A DNA stretch of 64,000 nt from the NCBI RefSeq assembly GCF_020103695.1, contig NZ_JAHXBF010000027.1, positions 78,679-142,678 on the forward strand, given 5' to 3'. This stretch comes from Hyalangium versicolor. Lineage in GTDB: Bacteria; Myxococcota; Myxococcia; Myxococcales; Myxococcaceae. Positions 19,001 to 28,442 of the stretch are shown piece after piece. How positions within the stretch are numbered: position 1 is the stretch's first letter; each line of letters starts with the position of its first letter. Position numbers and translations under genes: made by a program. Under the pieces are notes generated by a model. The model made no database searches. It had not been told where the DNA came from and worked only from the letters and a program-made list of their open reading frames with translations.

Positions 19001-19639
19001 ATGCCTGAGGCCTCGACACTCGCCCTCTTCTTCGCCGCCGCGTTGGTGCTGTTGATCACCCCGGGCCCCTCCGTCCTGTACATCGTCGCGAGGAGTGTGG
19101 ACCAGGGACGCGTGGCGGGGATTGTTTCCGCGCTGGGCATCGGGACGGCCACGCTCTTCCACATCGCCGCGGCGGCGCTGGGTGTCTCGGCACTGCTCAT
19201 GTCCTCCGCCACGGTGTTTCAGGCGGTGAAGTATCTGGGCGCGGCGTATCTGATCTATCTGGGCGTGCGTGCGCTCCTCGCGCGCGGGACGCCACAGCAG
19301 GTCGCGGTGCCCGAGCGCCTCGAGCTGCGGCGCATCTTCTCCCAGGGCGTGCTGGTGAACCTGCTCAACCCGAAGACGGCGCTGTTCGTCTTCGCCTTCC
19401 TCCCCCAGTTCGTGGAGCCCTCGCGGGGGCCGGTGGCCGTGCAGATCGTCCTGCTCGGGTTGATGTTCGTGACGATGGGCTTCGTCAGCGATGGCGCCTA
19501 TGCCCTGCTCGCGGGGGCGCTGGCCGGTTGGCTCAAGGGGAATCCTCGCTTCCTACGAGCCCAGCGTTACTTCGCGGGCTGTGCCTACGTCGCGCTCGGT
19601 GTCGTCGCCGCGCTGTCCGGATCCTTTCGGAGCCCGTAG
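19001..19639 (+). CDS. LysE/RhtB family amino-acid exporter
   Basis: A 212-aa protein with six predicted membrane helices and the family signature TPGPSVLYIVARSVDQGR near residue 21, plus NLLNPKTALFVFAFLPQF near the middle. These proteins export amino acids, homoserine lactones or related small compounds by proton antiport. It stands alone upstream of a cupin gene (49-bp gap). Confidence 0.92.
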   Translation: MPEASTLALFFAAALVLLITPGPSVLYIVARSVDQGRVAGIVSALGIGTATLFHIAAAALGVSALLMSSATVFQAVKYLGAAYLIYLGVRALLARGTPQQVAVPERLELRRIFSQGVLVNLLNPKTALFVFAFLPQFVEPSRGPVAVQIVLLGLMFVTMGFVSDGAYALLAGALAGWLKGNPRFLRAQRYFAGCAYVALGVVAALSGSFRSP

Positions 19640-19688
19640 TTGCCTCACGGGATCGGCGGACCGTAGGCAACTGAGGTACGTTGCCGGC

Positions 19689-20174
19689 ATGAGCTCAACC
19701 GTCGTGCCTTCGTTCATCGTTCATGCGCTCGATGTTCCTGAACAGGAGGGGGCCTACCGGGCTCCCTTTGATGGAGAGAAGCTCTCGTTCGATCGGAACC
19801 TGGGACAGGCAGCGGGGACGGAGCGGTTCGGGCTGAGGCACGAGCGCCTGCCGCCGGGCCGCCGCACCAGCTTCACACATGCGCACTCGCACGAGGAGGA
19901 ACTCGTCTACGTTCTCGAGGGCGAGTGCCACGTGCGCTTGATTGAACCGGGCGCGCTCGAGCCCAGGGAGATCCCCCTGCGGGCCGGTCACGTCGTCAGC
20001 TTTCGATCCGGGACGGGCATCGCGCACTGTTTCGTGAACCACGGTGCGAGTGATTGCCTGCTGCTGACCGTCGGCGAGCGCCGTCGCGGTGTCGACCGCT
20101 GCGTCTATCCCGAGGACACCGCGTACAACGATTTCATTCGCAGCACGCGGCCCGAGCGCTTCTGGGATCGTTGA
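19689..20174 (+). CDS. Cupin-domain protein
   Basis: A 161-aa single-domain cupin. The ORF is open upstream into the LysE gene, but the ATG at 19689 gives the natural start. Motif 1 is HAHSHEEELVYVLEGECHVR (His-x-His, Glu as metal ligands) and motif 2 is AGHVVSFRSGTGIAHCF with the fourth His. It therefore probably binds a divalent metal. The C-terminal DRCVYPEDTAYNDF resembles small cupins of sugar or stress metabolism. Function unknown. Confidence 0.82.
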   Translation: MSSTVVPSFIVHALDVPEQEGAYRAPFDGEKLSFDRNLGQAAGTERFGLRHERLPPGRRTSFTHAHSHEEELVYVLEGECHVRLIEPGALEPREIPLRAGHVVSFRSGTGIAHCFVNHGASDCLLLTVGERRRGVDRCVYPEDTAYNDFIRSTRPERFWDR

Positions 20175-20190
20175 CCCTGGGGAATCCGCC

Positions 20191-21027
20191 ATGACTCGAG
20201 ATGCATCCACGCCCGCGAGGGTTCCGCTTCCGTCGCGCGAGGCCGAGGCCCGGCGCGCGCTTCAGGCCATGCTCGCGCTCACCGCCTCGGGCTCCGAGCA
20301 GGACCGGGCGCTGCGGGCCCTCATCCTCCACATGTTGGAGGGCTATACCCCGCGCGCCTTCGCCCGGTGGCAGCTCGCGCCCCTGTTGGAGGAGGCTGTC
20401 CAGGAGCTGGAATCCATCTCCCGGGAGTTTCCTCGGGAGCTGACCGCGGATGACGCGCTCGCGCGGGTGGATGCGGTGTACCTGCTCCACGTCCGCAAGC
20501 GGCCCTGTGTGCTCCCGGAGTGCGCGCCCTTCACGGACTACCTGCTGCACCTGGACGAAACGGGGGACTCCCTCTACGCGTGGCTGCTGTGCAGGTTGAT
20601 GCAGGCGTGCGGGCTCCCCGTGCCCCTCGTCTTCCCCGAGCGGCCCTTCAAGGAGCACTCGCGCCTGTTGGATCTCTATTGGGTCACCCACCTCTACCTG
20701 CTCGACACGCGCTACCTGCATGGCCCGCTGCGGAGCCCCGAGGCGCCCACGTGGACCGCCGAGTTGCTGGAGTCGGGTTCCTGGCTCCTCGAGCAGGGAC
20801 ACCTGGATCTCGCCGGGGAGGTGGCCCTCTGCCTCCAGGTCGCGGGGCAGGGTGACAGCGACACCTGTCGGATGATCCTCGACGCTCTGGCCCGAGAACA
20901 GCAGCCCGATGGCCGCGTGCTGGACTCAACGCTGGGAGAAACTCCAGGCGAAGCGGTGGCTCACACCACGGCCGTGGCCCTCATCGCCTTCGCGGTTGCG
21001 GAAGAGCAATCCGGCGCTGAATCCTGA
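20191..21027 (+). CDS. Uncharacterised helical protein
   Basis: A 278-aa protein without signal peptide or membrane segments, mostly alpha-helical, with repeated hydrophobic/acidic helices (LEEAVQELESISREF, DALARVDAVYLLHV, ESGSWLLEQGHLDLAGEVALCLQ). The CQVLPEC-like spot is limited to CVLPEC, too little to call a metal site. Two open starts exist upstream; the ATG at 20191, 16 bp after the cupin stop, fits the operon arrangement. I recognise no named family with confidence; a helical-repeat or terpene-cyclase-like alpha/alpha fold is possible. Confidence 0.7.
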   Translation: MTRDASTPARVPLPSREAEARRALQAMLALTASGSEQDRALRALILHMLEGYTPRAFARWQLAPLLEEAVQELESISREFPRELTADDALARVDAVYLLHVRKRPCVLPECAPFTDYLLHLDETGDSLYAWLLCRLMQACGLPVPLVFPERPFKEHSRLLDLYWVTHLYLLDTRYLHGPLRSPEAPTWTAELLESGSWLLEQGHLDLAGEVALCLQVAGQGDSDTCRMILDALAREQQPDGRVLDSTLGETPGEAVAHTTAVALIAFAVAEEQSGAES

Positions 21028-21177
21028 GGTGGCCTGCCCGATTCTCCTCGGAAGTCAGCACGAGGACGCGCATGCGTGGCACGATGGCGCCATGCGTCAG
21101 GTCGCGGACAGTCCTCGTCGGAATCCTTTCCCCTCACCGGTACCTGGAGCCCACGCTCGGGCCGAGACCCATTCAAC

Positions 21178-22026
21178 ATGACCACACCTCCTCGCGCGGT
21201 TCTTCGCATCACCTGCCAGGACAGACCTGGACTCGTCTCCGAGGTCTCCGGGCTGTTGTTCAAGCTGGGGCTGAACATCCACCACGCCGATCAGCACCTG
21301 GATGCGGAGGCCAACCTCTTCTTCCAGCGTATCGAGTTCCCCGTTCCGGATGGCTGGGACCGCGTGCGTGAGGATCTGACGCAGGCGTTGGGGCGGCTGG
21401 GCATGCAGTACTCCCTGCGCATCCTGACCGAGCGGCTGCGCGTGGCCGTGCTCATCTCCAAGCATCCGCACTGCGGGCTGGACATCCTGGATCGCCACCG
21501 CACCGGAGAGCTTCAGTGCGAGGTGCCGGTGGTCATCTCCAACCATGCGGACCTGGGGCCGGAGATCTCCCGGCGGGGCTACACGTTCGTCCACGAGGCC
21601 ATCGCAGGGAACAAGGTGGATCAGGAGCGGCGCATCCTGGCGCGGCTGGCCGAGGAGCGCATCGATCTGGTGGTCCTCGCCCGGTACATGCAGATCCTCA
21701 CGGGGGCGTTCGTCGCCGCGCATCCGAACCGGATCATCAACATCCATCACAGCTTCCTGCCGGCGTTTGCGGGTGCCGAGCCCTACCGCCAGGCGTTCCG
21801 CAAGGGCGTGAAGCTGGTGGGGGCCACCAGCCACTACGTCACCGAGCAGCTGGACGAGGGGCCGATCATCGCCCAGGGCGTCACGCGGGTGTCGCACCGG
21901 GACACGGTGCAGGACATGGAGCGCAAGGGGCGCGACCTGGAGCGCGTGGTGTTGGCGGAGGCGGTCCGGTGCCACCTGGAGGACCGCATCATCGCCTACG
22001 GCCACAAGACCGTAGTCTTCGAGTAG
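21178..22026 (+). CDS. purU: Formyltetrahydrofolate deformylase
   Basis: A 282-aa enzyme that hydrolyses 10-formyltetrahydrofolate to formate and tetrahydrofolate, balancing one-carbon pools. It has an N-terminal ACT domain (LRITCQDRPGLVSEVSGLLF) and a C-terminal formyl-transferase domain (VLISKHPHCGLDILDRH, NHADLGPEI, RIINIHHSFLPAFAGAEPY, TSHYVTEQLDEGPIIAQG) with the catalytic Asn/His/Asp region intact. The length is normal. The frame is open to 21076, but the start at 21178 aligns with family N-termini. Confidence 0.95.
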   Translation: MTTPPRAVLRITCQDRPGLVSEVSGLLFKLGLNIHHADQHLDAEANLFFQRIEFPVPDGWDRVREDLTQALGRLGMQYSLRILTERLRVAVLISKHPHCGLDILDRHRTGELQCEVPVVISNHADLGPEISRRGYTFVHEAIAGNKVDQERRILARLAEERIDLVVLARYMQILTGAFVAAHPNRIINIHHSFLPAFAGAEPYRQAFRKGVKLVGATSHYVTEQLDEGPIIAQGVTRVSHRDTVQDMERKGRDLERVVLAEAVRCHLEDRIIAYGHKTVVFE

Positions 22027-22027
22027 G

Positions 22028-22045
22028 CACCTCTTTCGGGAGGTG
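22028..22045. terminator. Short hairpin between converging genes
   Basis: CACCTC and GAGGTG pair around a 6-nt loop just after the purU stop and before the stop of the converging gene. There is no U-run, so its efficiency as terminator is uncertain. Confidence 0.35.
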
Positions 22046-22054
22046 GGGTTCCCG

Positions 22055-25000
22055 TTACCGAGAGAGTCGACGGGAGCGCTGTCCCAGCCACGCGGTTCCT
22101 GCGAGGAGCAGGAGCCACACGCTGTTTCCTGCACTGCCTTGGCTCGGGCTTCCTGAGGTGCAGGCGCAGCCTCCAGGATCTGTGGGAGCGGGAGTGGGGT
22201 CGATGGCGATGGGGCGCACCGTGACAGGGAAGGCGCACTCGGTGGTCAGGCCCGCCTCATCCCGAGCGGTGACCCTGACGGAGGTGGTGCCGAGCGGGAA
22301 GCGGCTGCCGGAGGGCTCGCTGTAGGCCAGCTGCGGGGAGGCCGTCACCAGGTCGTGCGCGGATGCGGCTGGGTAGGTGATGGTGGCGCCCGCGGAGTCC
22401 TGTGCGTCAACTGTCACCTCTGAAGGACAGACGAGGGTGGGCGGAGTCGTGTCCTGCACCGTGACGGTGAAGGTGCAGGAGGAGGCATTGGCCGCTTCGT
22501 CTTGGGCCATCAGGGTGACGGAGGTGGTGCCGAGCAGGAAGATCGTGCCTGACGGGTGGCTGATGGAGGGCTCGGGAGCTGGAGTGACATCGTCTACGGG
22601 AGTGGCGAGTGAGAAGGTGACGGCTGCGCCCTGAGCGGTCTGCGCTTCGGCCGTGATCGATGGCGGACAGGTGACTGCAGGCGGCGTGGTGTCCTGCACT
22701 GCGAGGGTGAAGTGGCACGTGGTGGAATTACCTGCACCATCCTTGGCCGTCACGGTGATGTCCGTTGTCCCGAGCGGGAACAGGGTCCCCGAAGCCTGGC
22801 TATAGGCCAACTGAAGCGAACCACTCACGGCATCGGAGGCGGTGGCCAGCGGGTAGGTGACGAGTGCCCCCGACGCACTGGTGGCCTCCGCGACGCTCAC
22901 GTCCGGACAGATGATCGTCGGCTTTGTGGTGTCCCGCACGCTCACGGAGAATGAGCACGAAGCCGTGTTGCCAGCCGCGTCCTGGGCCGTGACGGTGACG
23001 GTCGTGCTCCCCAGCGGAAACCATGTCCCCGAAGCCTGGCTGTAGGAAACGATCGGGGGCTCAGAGGCGTCATCCGTCACCGTCGCGGGTGGATAGTCGA
23101 CGAGCGCGCCCGAGGCACTCGACGCCTCCACCTCAAGAGAGGCCGGGCAGGACACCGCCGGCGGTGTGGTGTCCACCCAGGTGTCGATCGATATCCGCCA
23201 CAGCTCGAAGCCCGCCGTGCCATCGTTGGCAACGAAGAAGAGGGAGTCCCCCATCCGGGTGAACTGGCGGGGGTTCGAGGAGTAGGGCCCCGGGGCAATA
23301 TCCGCCAGACGCCGGGTCCCTGCCTCCGTTCCATCTGACACCCAGGGCTCCATGCCGGACGTTCCATCCGACGCGGCGAACACCACCAGCCCCTCCGGAT
23401 CCAACACCAGCATCCGCTGATTGGCCATGCTGTCACCAGGCCCGGGATGGATGTCCTTCACGCGCCAGGTGCCCTCGGTCGTCCCGTCGCTGCGCCACAG
23501 CTCGGTGCCCCCTACCGCATCCGTGGCCTGGAACAAGAGCACCCCGTTGACCTCGGTGAGGTACCTCGGGTTGAAGTTCCCCGTTCCCGCCGGAAGCGCC
23601 TTCACCTGCTGCGTGCCAGCGGCGGTGCCGTCGCTCCGCCAGAGGTTGCGAACGGTGTTGCCCTCGGCGGCGCTGAAGTACAGCACCCCATCGTGCAACG
23701 CGAGATCGCCCGGCCAGCTGCTACCCGTCGGCCAGATGTTCTTGATGAGCTGGGTGCCGGCAGCAGTGCCATCACTCCTCCACAGCTCGATGTCATTCGT
23801 CGAGGAGGGGCCATACCCGGCGAAGTAGAAGAAGCTGGGGGTGACGGCCGAATAGGAGAGCTGGGGAGTGGCGGTGCTCATGGAGGACGTGCCCGCGGTG
23901 GTACCGTCGGTCTGCCAGAGCGTCGTGCCGGAGCCCGCTGTGGCGCCGAAGTAGACCTTCCCGTTGAACTCCACATAGCCGTTGTTCATGGAGTTGCTGG
24001 TGCTGCCCTGCCAGATGTCCTTGAGCAGCCGGGTCCCCGTGGTCGTTCCATCGCTCACATACGGTTCCAGGCCCGTCACGCCGTCATCCGCGATGAAGTG
24101 GAGCCTGCCACCCACGACCTGCGCATACTGGGGATAGCTGTACCGTGTGCCTGAGGCGATGTCCTTGACGAGCTGGGTGCCCGCAACCGTGCCGTCGGTC
24201 TTCCACAACTCCTGGCCATGGGTGGAGTCCGTGGGGTTGAACAAGAGGGCCCCATTCAGCTCGACCATGAATGAGGGGCGGGAGCCCGGCCAACTCGAGA
24301 GGAGATCCACGAAGAGCTGCGTGCCGGAGGCAGTGCCGTCACTCACCCAGATCTCGCGATCGAAGCCCTCCACATCCGCGGTGAACCAGAGCTTGTTCTG
24401 GAACACGGTGAGGGTTTCGGGATTGGAGTCCGCCGAGCCTTGGAGGATGTCCTTCACCAGACTCGTGCCCGGAGTCGTGCCGTCGCTCCGCCAGAGTTCG
24501 AGCTTCGAGACGCCGTCATCCGCGGAGAGGAAGAGCTGGGTGCCCGTAGCGGTCAGCAACGTGGGCGTGGAGCCGGTGCTCCCCGACCAGATGTCCTTGA
24601 CCCGCACCGTGCCCGCGGTGGTCCCATCGGTCTTCCACAGCTCCCGGCCCGTCGAGCCATCCTCGGCGGTGAAGTAGAGCACTCCGCCCAACACCGTCAG
24701 CTCCTGGGGGACGGAGCTGGAGGTGCCCACCCAGATGTCGCTCACCCGCTGCGTGCCCGCCGTCGTCCCGTCGCTCTTCCAGAGTTCGGTGCCGACCGCG
24801 TCGCTCGCGCGGAAGTAGAGCACATTGCCCGCGACCACCAGCTCCTCGGGCCAGCTGTTGGCCCCTCCGGCGTTGATGTCCTTGACCAGCCAGGTCGAGC
24901 TCCCATCCGTGGCCCACAGCTCGTAGCCGGTGAAGCTCCCCGCCACCTTGCTCGTGGTCACGAAGAAGAGCGTTCCCCCCATGGCCGTCAGCGACTTGAG

Positions 25001-25927
25001 CGCGACGCCATCGGATGGATCTCCGGGGGTGGGATCAAAGACGAGCCGCGTCCCAGCGTCGGTGCCATCGCTGGTCCACAGGGAGCTGCGGGCCGTCGGA
25101 TCGAAGCCGACGAAGAAGACACGGTTGCCCATGCTCGTGAGACTGCCGGTGACGTATCCGCTCGTGGTGCTGGGGGCGATCTCCTTGACGAGCACGGTGC
25201 CCGAGTTGGTGCCATCGCTCTTCCACAGCTCCGAGCCCGTGGTTGCCGTGGAGGCGGAGAAGAAGAGCAGGGAGCCCGCGGCGACGAAGTCCTTGAGCGA
25301 GGAACCGGTGGTGCCCGGGGAGATGTCCTTGACGAGGACGGTGCCCTCCGCGGTTCCGTCGCTGCGCCACAGCTCGGGCCCCTCACCGGGGGTCGTCGCG
25401 GAGAAGTAGAGCACTCCGTTGACGTTCGTCAGGTTCGCGGGACTCGAGCTGAGAGGGCCGGGATAGATTTCCTTGACGAGGACGGTGCCCTCGGCGGTGC
25501 CATCACTGCGCCACAGCTCGTATCCACCGCTGCCGCTATTGGCGGAGAAGAAGACGAGTCCTCCCACGGCGGTGAGGCCGGTCGGCGAGGAGCCCTGGGT
25601 GCCGGGAAAGATGTCACGGACGAGCTGGGTGCCGGCGGCGGTGCCATCGCTCTTCCACAGCTCGCGCCCGCTGCTGGCTTCCTGCGCGACGAAGAAGAGG
25701 GTGTCGCCGACCGCCACGAGTTCAGAGGGCGCGCTCCCGGTGTTGGCGCTCGCCGCCTGGCGCAAGTCTCGGACGAGGGTGGGTTCCTGGAACTTCAGCG
25801 CGGAGGACTTCGCGCCGCGCAGGTCAGGGGCGAGATCCGCGACGGTCTGCTCCGAGCACCCTCCCACCCAGAAGAAGATGGCTGTGAGCCAGAGCAAGCA
25901 CCTTCGGGCATGACCGATGTTTCGCAT
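22055..25927 (-). CDS. Large ELWxxDGT-repeat / HYR-domain lipoprotein with MYXO-CTERM-like tail
   Basis: A 1290-aa surface protein. The ATG at 25927 yields a lipoprotein signal peptide ending WVGGC. The next 850 residues hold about 17 copies of the ELWxxDGTxxGTxLV repeat (for example ELWKSDGTAAGTQLV), predicted to form a beta-propeller-like array. Four HYR domains follow, each near 80 residues (DTTPPAVSCP ... YSQASGTxFPLGTTxVTV). The C-terminus has GGCACTSG, a hydrophobic helix (WLLLLAGTAWLG) and a basic end (QRSRRLSR), which matches the MYXO-CTERM sorting pattern. Such proteins are probably adhesins or surface scaffolds. Having both a lipobox and a sorting tail is odd. Confidence 0.9.
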   Translation of the reverse strand: MRNIGHARRCLLWLTAIFFWVGGCSEQTVADLAPDLRGAKSSALKFQEPTLVRDLRQAASANTGSAPSELVAVGDTLFFVAQEASSGRELWKSDGTAAGTQLVRDIFPGTQGSSPTGLTAVGGLVFFSANSGSGGYELWRSDGTAEGTVLVKEIYPGPLSSSPANLTNVNGVLYFSATTPGEGPELWRSDGTAEGTVLVKDISPGTTGSSLKDFVAAGSLLFFSASTATTGSELWKSDGTNSGTVLVKEIAPSTTSGYVTGSLTSMGNRVFFVGFDPTARSSLWTSDGTDAGTRLVFDPTPGDPSDGVALKSLTAMGGTLFFVTTSKVAGSFTGYELWATDGSSTWLVKDINAGGANSWPEELVVAGNVLYFRASDAVGTELWKSDGTTAGTQRVSDIWVGTSSSVPQELTVLGGVLYFTAEDGSTGRELWKTDGTTAGTVRVKDIWSGSTGSTPTLLTATGTQLFLSADDGVSKLELWRSDGTTPGTSLVKDILQGSADSNPETLTVFQNKLWFTADVEGFDREIWVSDGTASGTQLFVDLLSSWPGSRPSFMVELNGALLFNPTDSTHGQELWKTDGTVAGTQLVKDIASGTRYSYPQYAQVVGGRLHFIADDGVTGLEPYVSDGTTTGTRLLKDIWQGSTSNSMNNGYVEFNGKVYFGATAGSGTTLWQTDGTTAGTSSMSTATPQLSYSAVTPSFFYFAGYGPSSTNDIELWRSDGTAAGTQLIKNIWPTGSSWPGDLALHDGVLYFSAAEGNTVRNLWRSDGTAAGTQQVKALPAGTGNFNPRYLTEVNGVLLFQATDAVGGTELWRSDGTTEGTWRVKDIHPGPGDSMANQRMLVLDPEGLVVFAASDGTSGMEPWVSDGTEAGTRRLADIAPGPYSSNPRQFTRMGDSLFFVANDGTAGFELWRISIDTWVDTTPPAVSCPASLEVEASSASGALVDYPPATVTDDASEPPIVSYSQASGTWFPLGSTTVTVTAQDAAGNTASCSFSVSVRDTTKPTIICPDVSVAEATSASGALVTYPLATASDAVSGSLQLAYSQASGTLFPLGTTDITVTAKDGAGNSTTCHFTLAVQDTTPPAVTCPPSITAEAQTAQGAAVTFSLATPVDDVTPAPEPSISHPSGTIFLLGTTSVTLMAQDEAANASSCTFTVTVQDTTPPTLVCPSEVTVDAQDSAGATITYPAASAHDLVTASPQLAYSEPSGSRFPLGTTSVRVTARDEAGLTTECAFPVTVRPIAIDPTPAPTDPGGCACTSGSPSQGSAGNSVWLLLLAGTAWLGQRSRRLSR

Positions 25928-26150
25928 TTCCCCCTCTGGGACCGACGAGCCCATGGAGCCCGTGACGTGTCACGCACTCTACATGGGTTCGGGACGAGGG
26001 AAGAGCCTGAGCGGGCAGGGAGCCGTGCTGGCGCACCCTGGCCGTCACACCCGCGTTTTGCGCAGTCGGACCTGAACGAGGACACGGGGCCATTCACGGA
26101 GCCCGTGCCTCGGACAGCCGCCTGGTGGGCAGGCGGCAAGGAGACACGTG

Positions 26151-26351
26151 ATGAAAAAGAACGCAGCGGATCAAACGCAGCAGGGCACGAAGCCGTTCTT
26201 CGCGCGGCTACTGGAGGCGCAGGAGCTCGAGAAGGCCGCGGGTGGCCGTCCCCTCGTCTACGCGACCAAGAAGTTCCCCTCGGACTGCGATGAGGCCGTC
26301 ACCCTCAAGTACCCGTCGGATGGTGACGACGACATCCTCTTCGACAAGTAA
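26151..26351 (+). CDS. Graspetide (microviridin-type) precursor peptide with two core motifs
   Basis: A 66-aa precursor. The leader holds KPFFARLLEAQ (14-24), the helix that ATP-grasp ligases recognise in microviridin leaders (PFFARFL). The C-terminal part has two successive cores: TKKFPSDCDE (39-48) and TLKYPSDGDDD (51-61), both matching the TxK(Y/F)PSDx(D/E)(D/E) core of group 1 graspetides. Thr and Ser would be esterified to Asp/Glu side chains and Lys joined by an amide. AAGGAG is 7 nt before the ATG at 26151 (a GTG at 26148 is too close). The two ligase genes follow after 24 bp. Known products inhibit serine proteases; activity here is inference. The Cys inside core 1 is unusual. Confidence 0.9.
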   Translation: MKKNAADQTQQGTKPFFARLLEAQELEKAAGGRPLVYATKKFPSDCDEAVTLKYPSDGDDDILFDK

Positions 26352-26375
26352 CCCCGTGTCCTGAGGCTCCTTCCC

Positions 26376-27404
26376 ATGTTCCCCGCTCGCGATATCGTCC
26401 TGCTCTTCACCCACAGCGGTGACCACTACACGGTCGACCGGGTCGCGCAGGAGGTGTCGCGGCGGGGAGCTCTTCCCCTGCGCATCGACACGGATGGTTT
26501 TCCCTCCGAGGTGTCGCTGACGACGGCGGTGGAGCCAGGGCGGAACGCGGTGACGCTGCGCACGTCCTCCGGAGAGGTTCCGGGGGACGCAGTCCGCGCG
26601 GTGTGGCTGCGCCGCCTGGCTCCTCCTCGGATCGACGAGGCGTTGGATCCCGTCTGGCGCCAGGGCTGCATGGCCGAGTCGGTGGCGGCGCTCGAGGGCT
26701 TTCTGGAGGGGTTGGAAGCGGCGGGGTGCCGCTTCATCAATCCGCTCGGAGCCGGACAGGCGGCCACCCACAAGCTGAAACAACTCCGGCTGGCGCGCTC
26801 GCTGGGGCTGGAGGTGCCTCGCACGCTGGTGAGCAATGACCCGGCTCGGGTGCGCTCCTTCTTCGAGCGCGTCGAGCACCGCATGGTGGCCAAGATGCTG
26901 ACGCCCCTGAGCCAGTCCATGGAGGCAGGGCCATCCTTCGTTTACACGAGCGTCATTGGACCCGAGCACCTGGAGGAACTCGAAGGGCTTCGCTACAGCC
27001 CCATGGTGTTCCAGGAGCGCATCGACAAGGCCCGCGAGCTGCGTGTGGTCATCGTCGGCCGGCGGTGCTTCGTGGGAGCCATCAACGCCTCGGGTTCAGA
27101 GGCAGGGCAGGTGGACTGGAGGCGGGCCGCTCCCGGGGAGTGCGGCTGGGAGCCAGGTGAACTGCCTCAGGCGGTGGCTGTTCGCCTGCAACGCATGGTG
27201 GCGGCGCTGGGGCTGGTGTACGGCGCCGCGGATCTCATCGTCACACCGGATGGAAGGCATGTCTTCCTCGAGGTGAACCCCGGGGGAGAGTGGGGGATGC
27301 TCGAGCACGAACTCGGTCTGCCCATCGCCGCGGCCCTGGCCGAGGCGCTCGTTGCCGAAGAGAGGCTCCCCCGACAGCCGCAGCCTGCTCAGGAGAGCCC
27401 ATGA
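26376..27404 (+). CDS. ATP-grasp graspetide ligase 1 (MvdC-like)
   Basis: A 342-aa ATP-grasp enzyme that would phosphorylate Asp/Glu side chains of the precursor and join them to Thr/Ser or Lys. The N-terminus (DIVLLFTHSGDHYTVDRVAQ, then RIDTDGFP) resembles the MvdC/MdnB branch, which in microviridins forms the amide after the esters are in place. AKMLTPLSQ, MVFQERIDKARELRVVIVG and DLIVTPDGRHVFLEVNPGGEW mark the nucleotide- and Mg-binding parts (the Glu and Asn of EVNP). It overlaps the next gene by 4 nt (ATGA). Which ligase makes which bond is by analogy only. Confidence 0.9.
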   Translation: MFPARDIVLLFTHSGDHYTVDRVAQEVSRRGALPLRIDTDGFPSEVSLTTAVEPGRNAVTLRTSSGEVPGDAVRAVWLRRLAPPRIDEALDPVWRQGCMAESVAALEGFLEGLEAAGCRFINPLGAGQAATHKLKQLRLARSLGLEVPRTLVSNDPARVRSFFERVEHRMVAKMLTPLSQSMEAGPSFVYTSVIGPEHLEELEGLRYSPMVFQERIDKARELRVVIVGRRCFVGAINASGSEAGQVDWRRAAPGECGWEPGELPQAVAVRLQRMVAALGLVYGAADLIVTPDGRHVFLEVNPGGEWGMLEHELGLPIAAALAEALVAEERLPRQPQPAQESP

Positions 27405-28375
27405 CCATCCTCATCGTGACCCGCTCCGACGACCTCGGGGCCTCTGGCGCCGTGACGCGTGCCCTTCAGGCTCGCGGCGAACAGGTCTACCGGTTCGACA
27501 CCGATCTGTTCCCCACCCAGCTCCAGCTCGTGCTCGATGAGCGGGCGGGAGGCCGCATCTCCGGCCCCGAGGGCGTGCTCGAGCTGGGAGACATCTCCTC
27601 GGTCTGGTACCGCCGCAGCGCCATGGGAGGACGGCTCCCTCGGGAGATGGATCCGCAGTTGCGCCGCCCCTCGGTGGAGGAGAGCCGGCGCCTGGTGTTC
27701 GGGATGCTCGCGGCGCTCGGGGTCTTCCAGCTCGATACGCTGGAGCGCGTCCGGCGCGCGGAGCACAAGCCGCTGCAGCTCGAGCTGGCACGCTCGCTGG
27801 GCATGGAGGTCCCTCGCACGCTGATGACCAATGATCCGGAGGCTGTGCGAGCCTTCGCCGCGAGCTGCCCGGAGGGCGTGGTGGCGAAGATGATGTCCTC
27901 GTTCGCCGTCTACGACGAGCAGGGGCAGGAGCAGGTGGTGTTCACCACGCCGCTGGAGGCCAAGGACCTGGAGGATCTGTCGGGGCTGGAGCTGTGCCCG
28001 ATGACCTTCCAGGAGCGGCTGGAAAAGAGACTGGAGCTTCGCGTCACCGTGGTGGGGGACCGGGTGATGGCGGCGGCGATCGACTCGCAGCGGCTGCCGG
28101 GAGCCCGCGAGGACTGGCGCCGCGAGGGTCTGGCGCTGATCGGTGCGTGGCAACCCTACACCCTGCCCGAGCCGATGGAACAGCAGATCCTTGGGCTGAT
28201 GGAGGCGCTGGGGCTCAACTACGGAGCCTTCGACTTCATTGTCACGCCCGAGGGGCGGCATGTGTTCCTCGAGGTGAACCCGGCGGGGGAGTTCGCGTGG
28301 CTGACGCGGCACCCGGGCCTGCCCATCGCCGAGGCACTGGCGGACGTCCTGGCAGGGTGCGCGGCGCGTCGTTGA
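27401..28375 (+). CDS. ATP-grasp graspetide ligase 2 (MvdD-like)
   Basis: A 324-aa paralogue of the preceding ligase. The N-terminus TILIVTRSDDLGASGAVTRA with RFDTDLFPTQLQLVLDE resembles the MvdD/MdnC branch, which forms the ester bonds of microviridin. The catalytic part is conserved: VAKMMSSFAVYD, MTFQERLEKRLELRVTVVG and DFIVTPEGRHVFLEVNPAGEF. The start at 27401 overlaps the stop of ligase 1, so translation is coupled. No dedicated transporter, protease or acetyltransferase gene follows, so export and leader removal must rely on other genes. Confidence 0.9.
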   Translation: MTILIVTRSDDLGASGAVTRALQARGEQVYRFDTDLFPTQLQLVLDERAGGRISGPEGVLELGDISSVWYRRSAMGGRLPREMDPQLRRPSVEESRRLVFGMLAALGVFQLDTLERVRRAEHKPLQLELARSLGMEVPRTLMTNDPEAVRAFAASCPEGVVAKMMSSFAVYDEQGQEQVVFTTPLEAKDLEDLSGLELCPMTFQERLEKRLELRVTVVGDRVMAAAIDSQRLPGAREDWRREGLALIGAWQPYTLPEPMEQQILGLMEALGLNYGAFDFIVTPEGRHVFLEVNPAGEFAWLTRHPGLPIAEALADVLAGCAARR

Positions 28376-28442
28376 ATATTTCCGCCCGGGTTCCGTTCAA
28401 GGGGCGCCTACTCCACTTCTTCCTTCTCGTGGCGGCGTCCCC

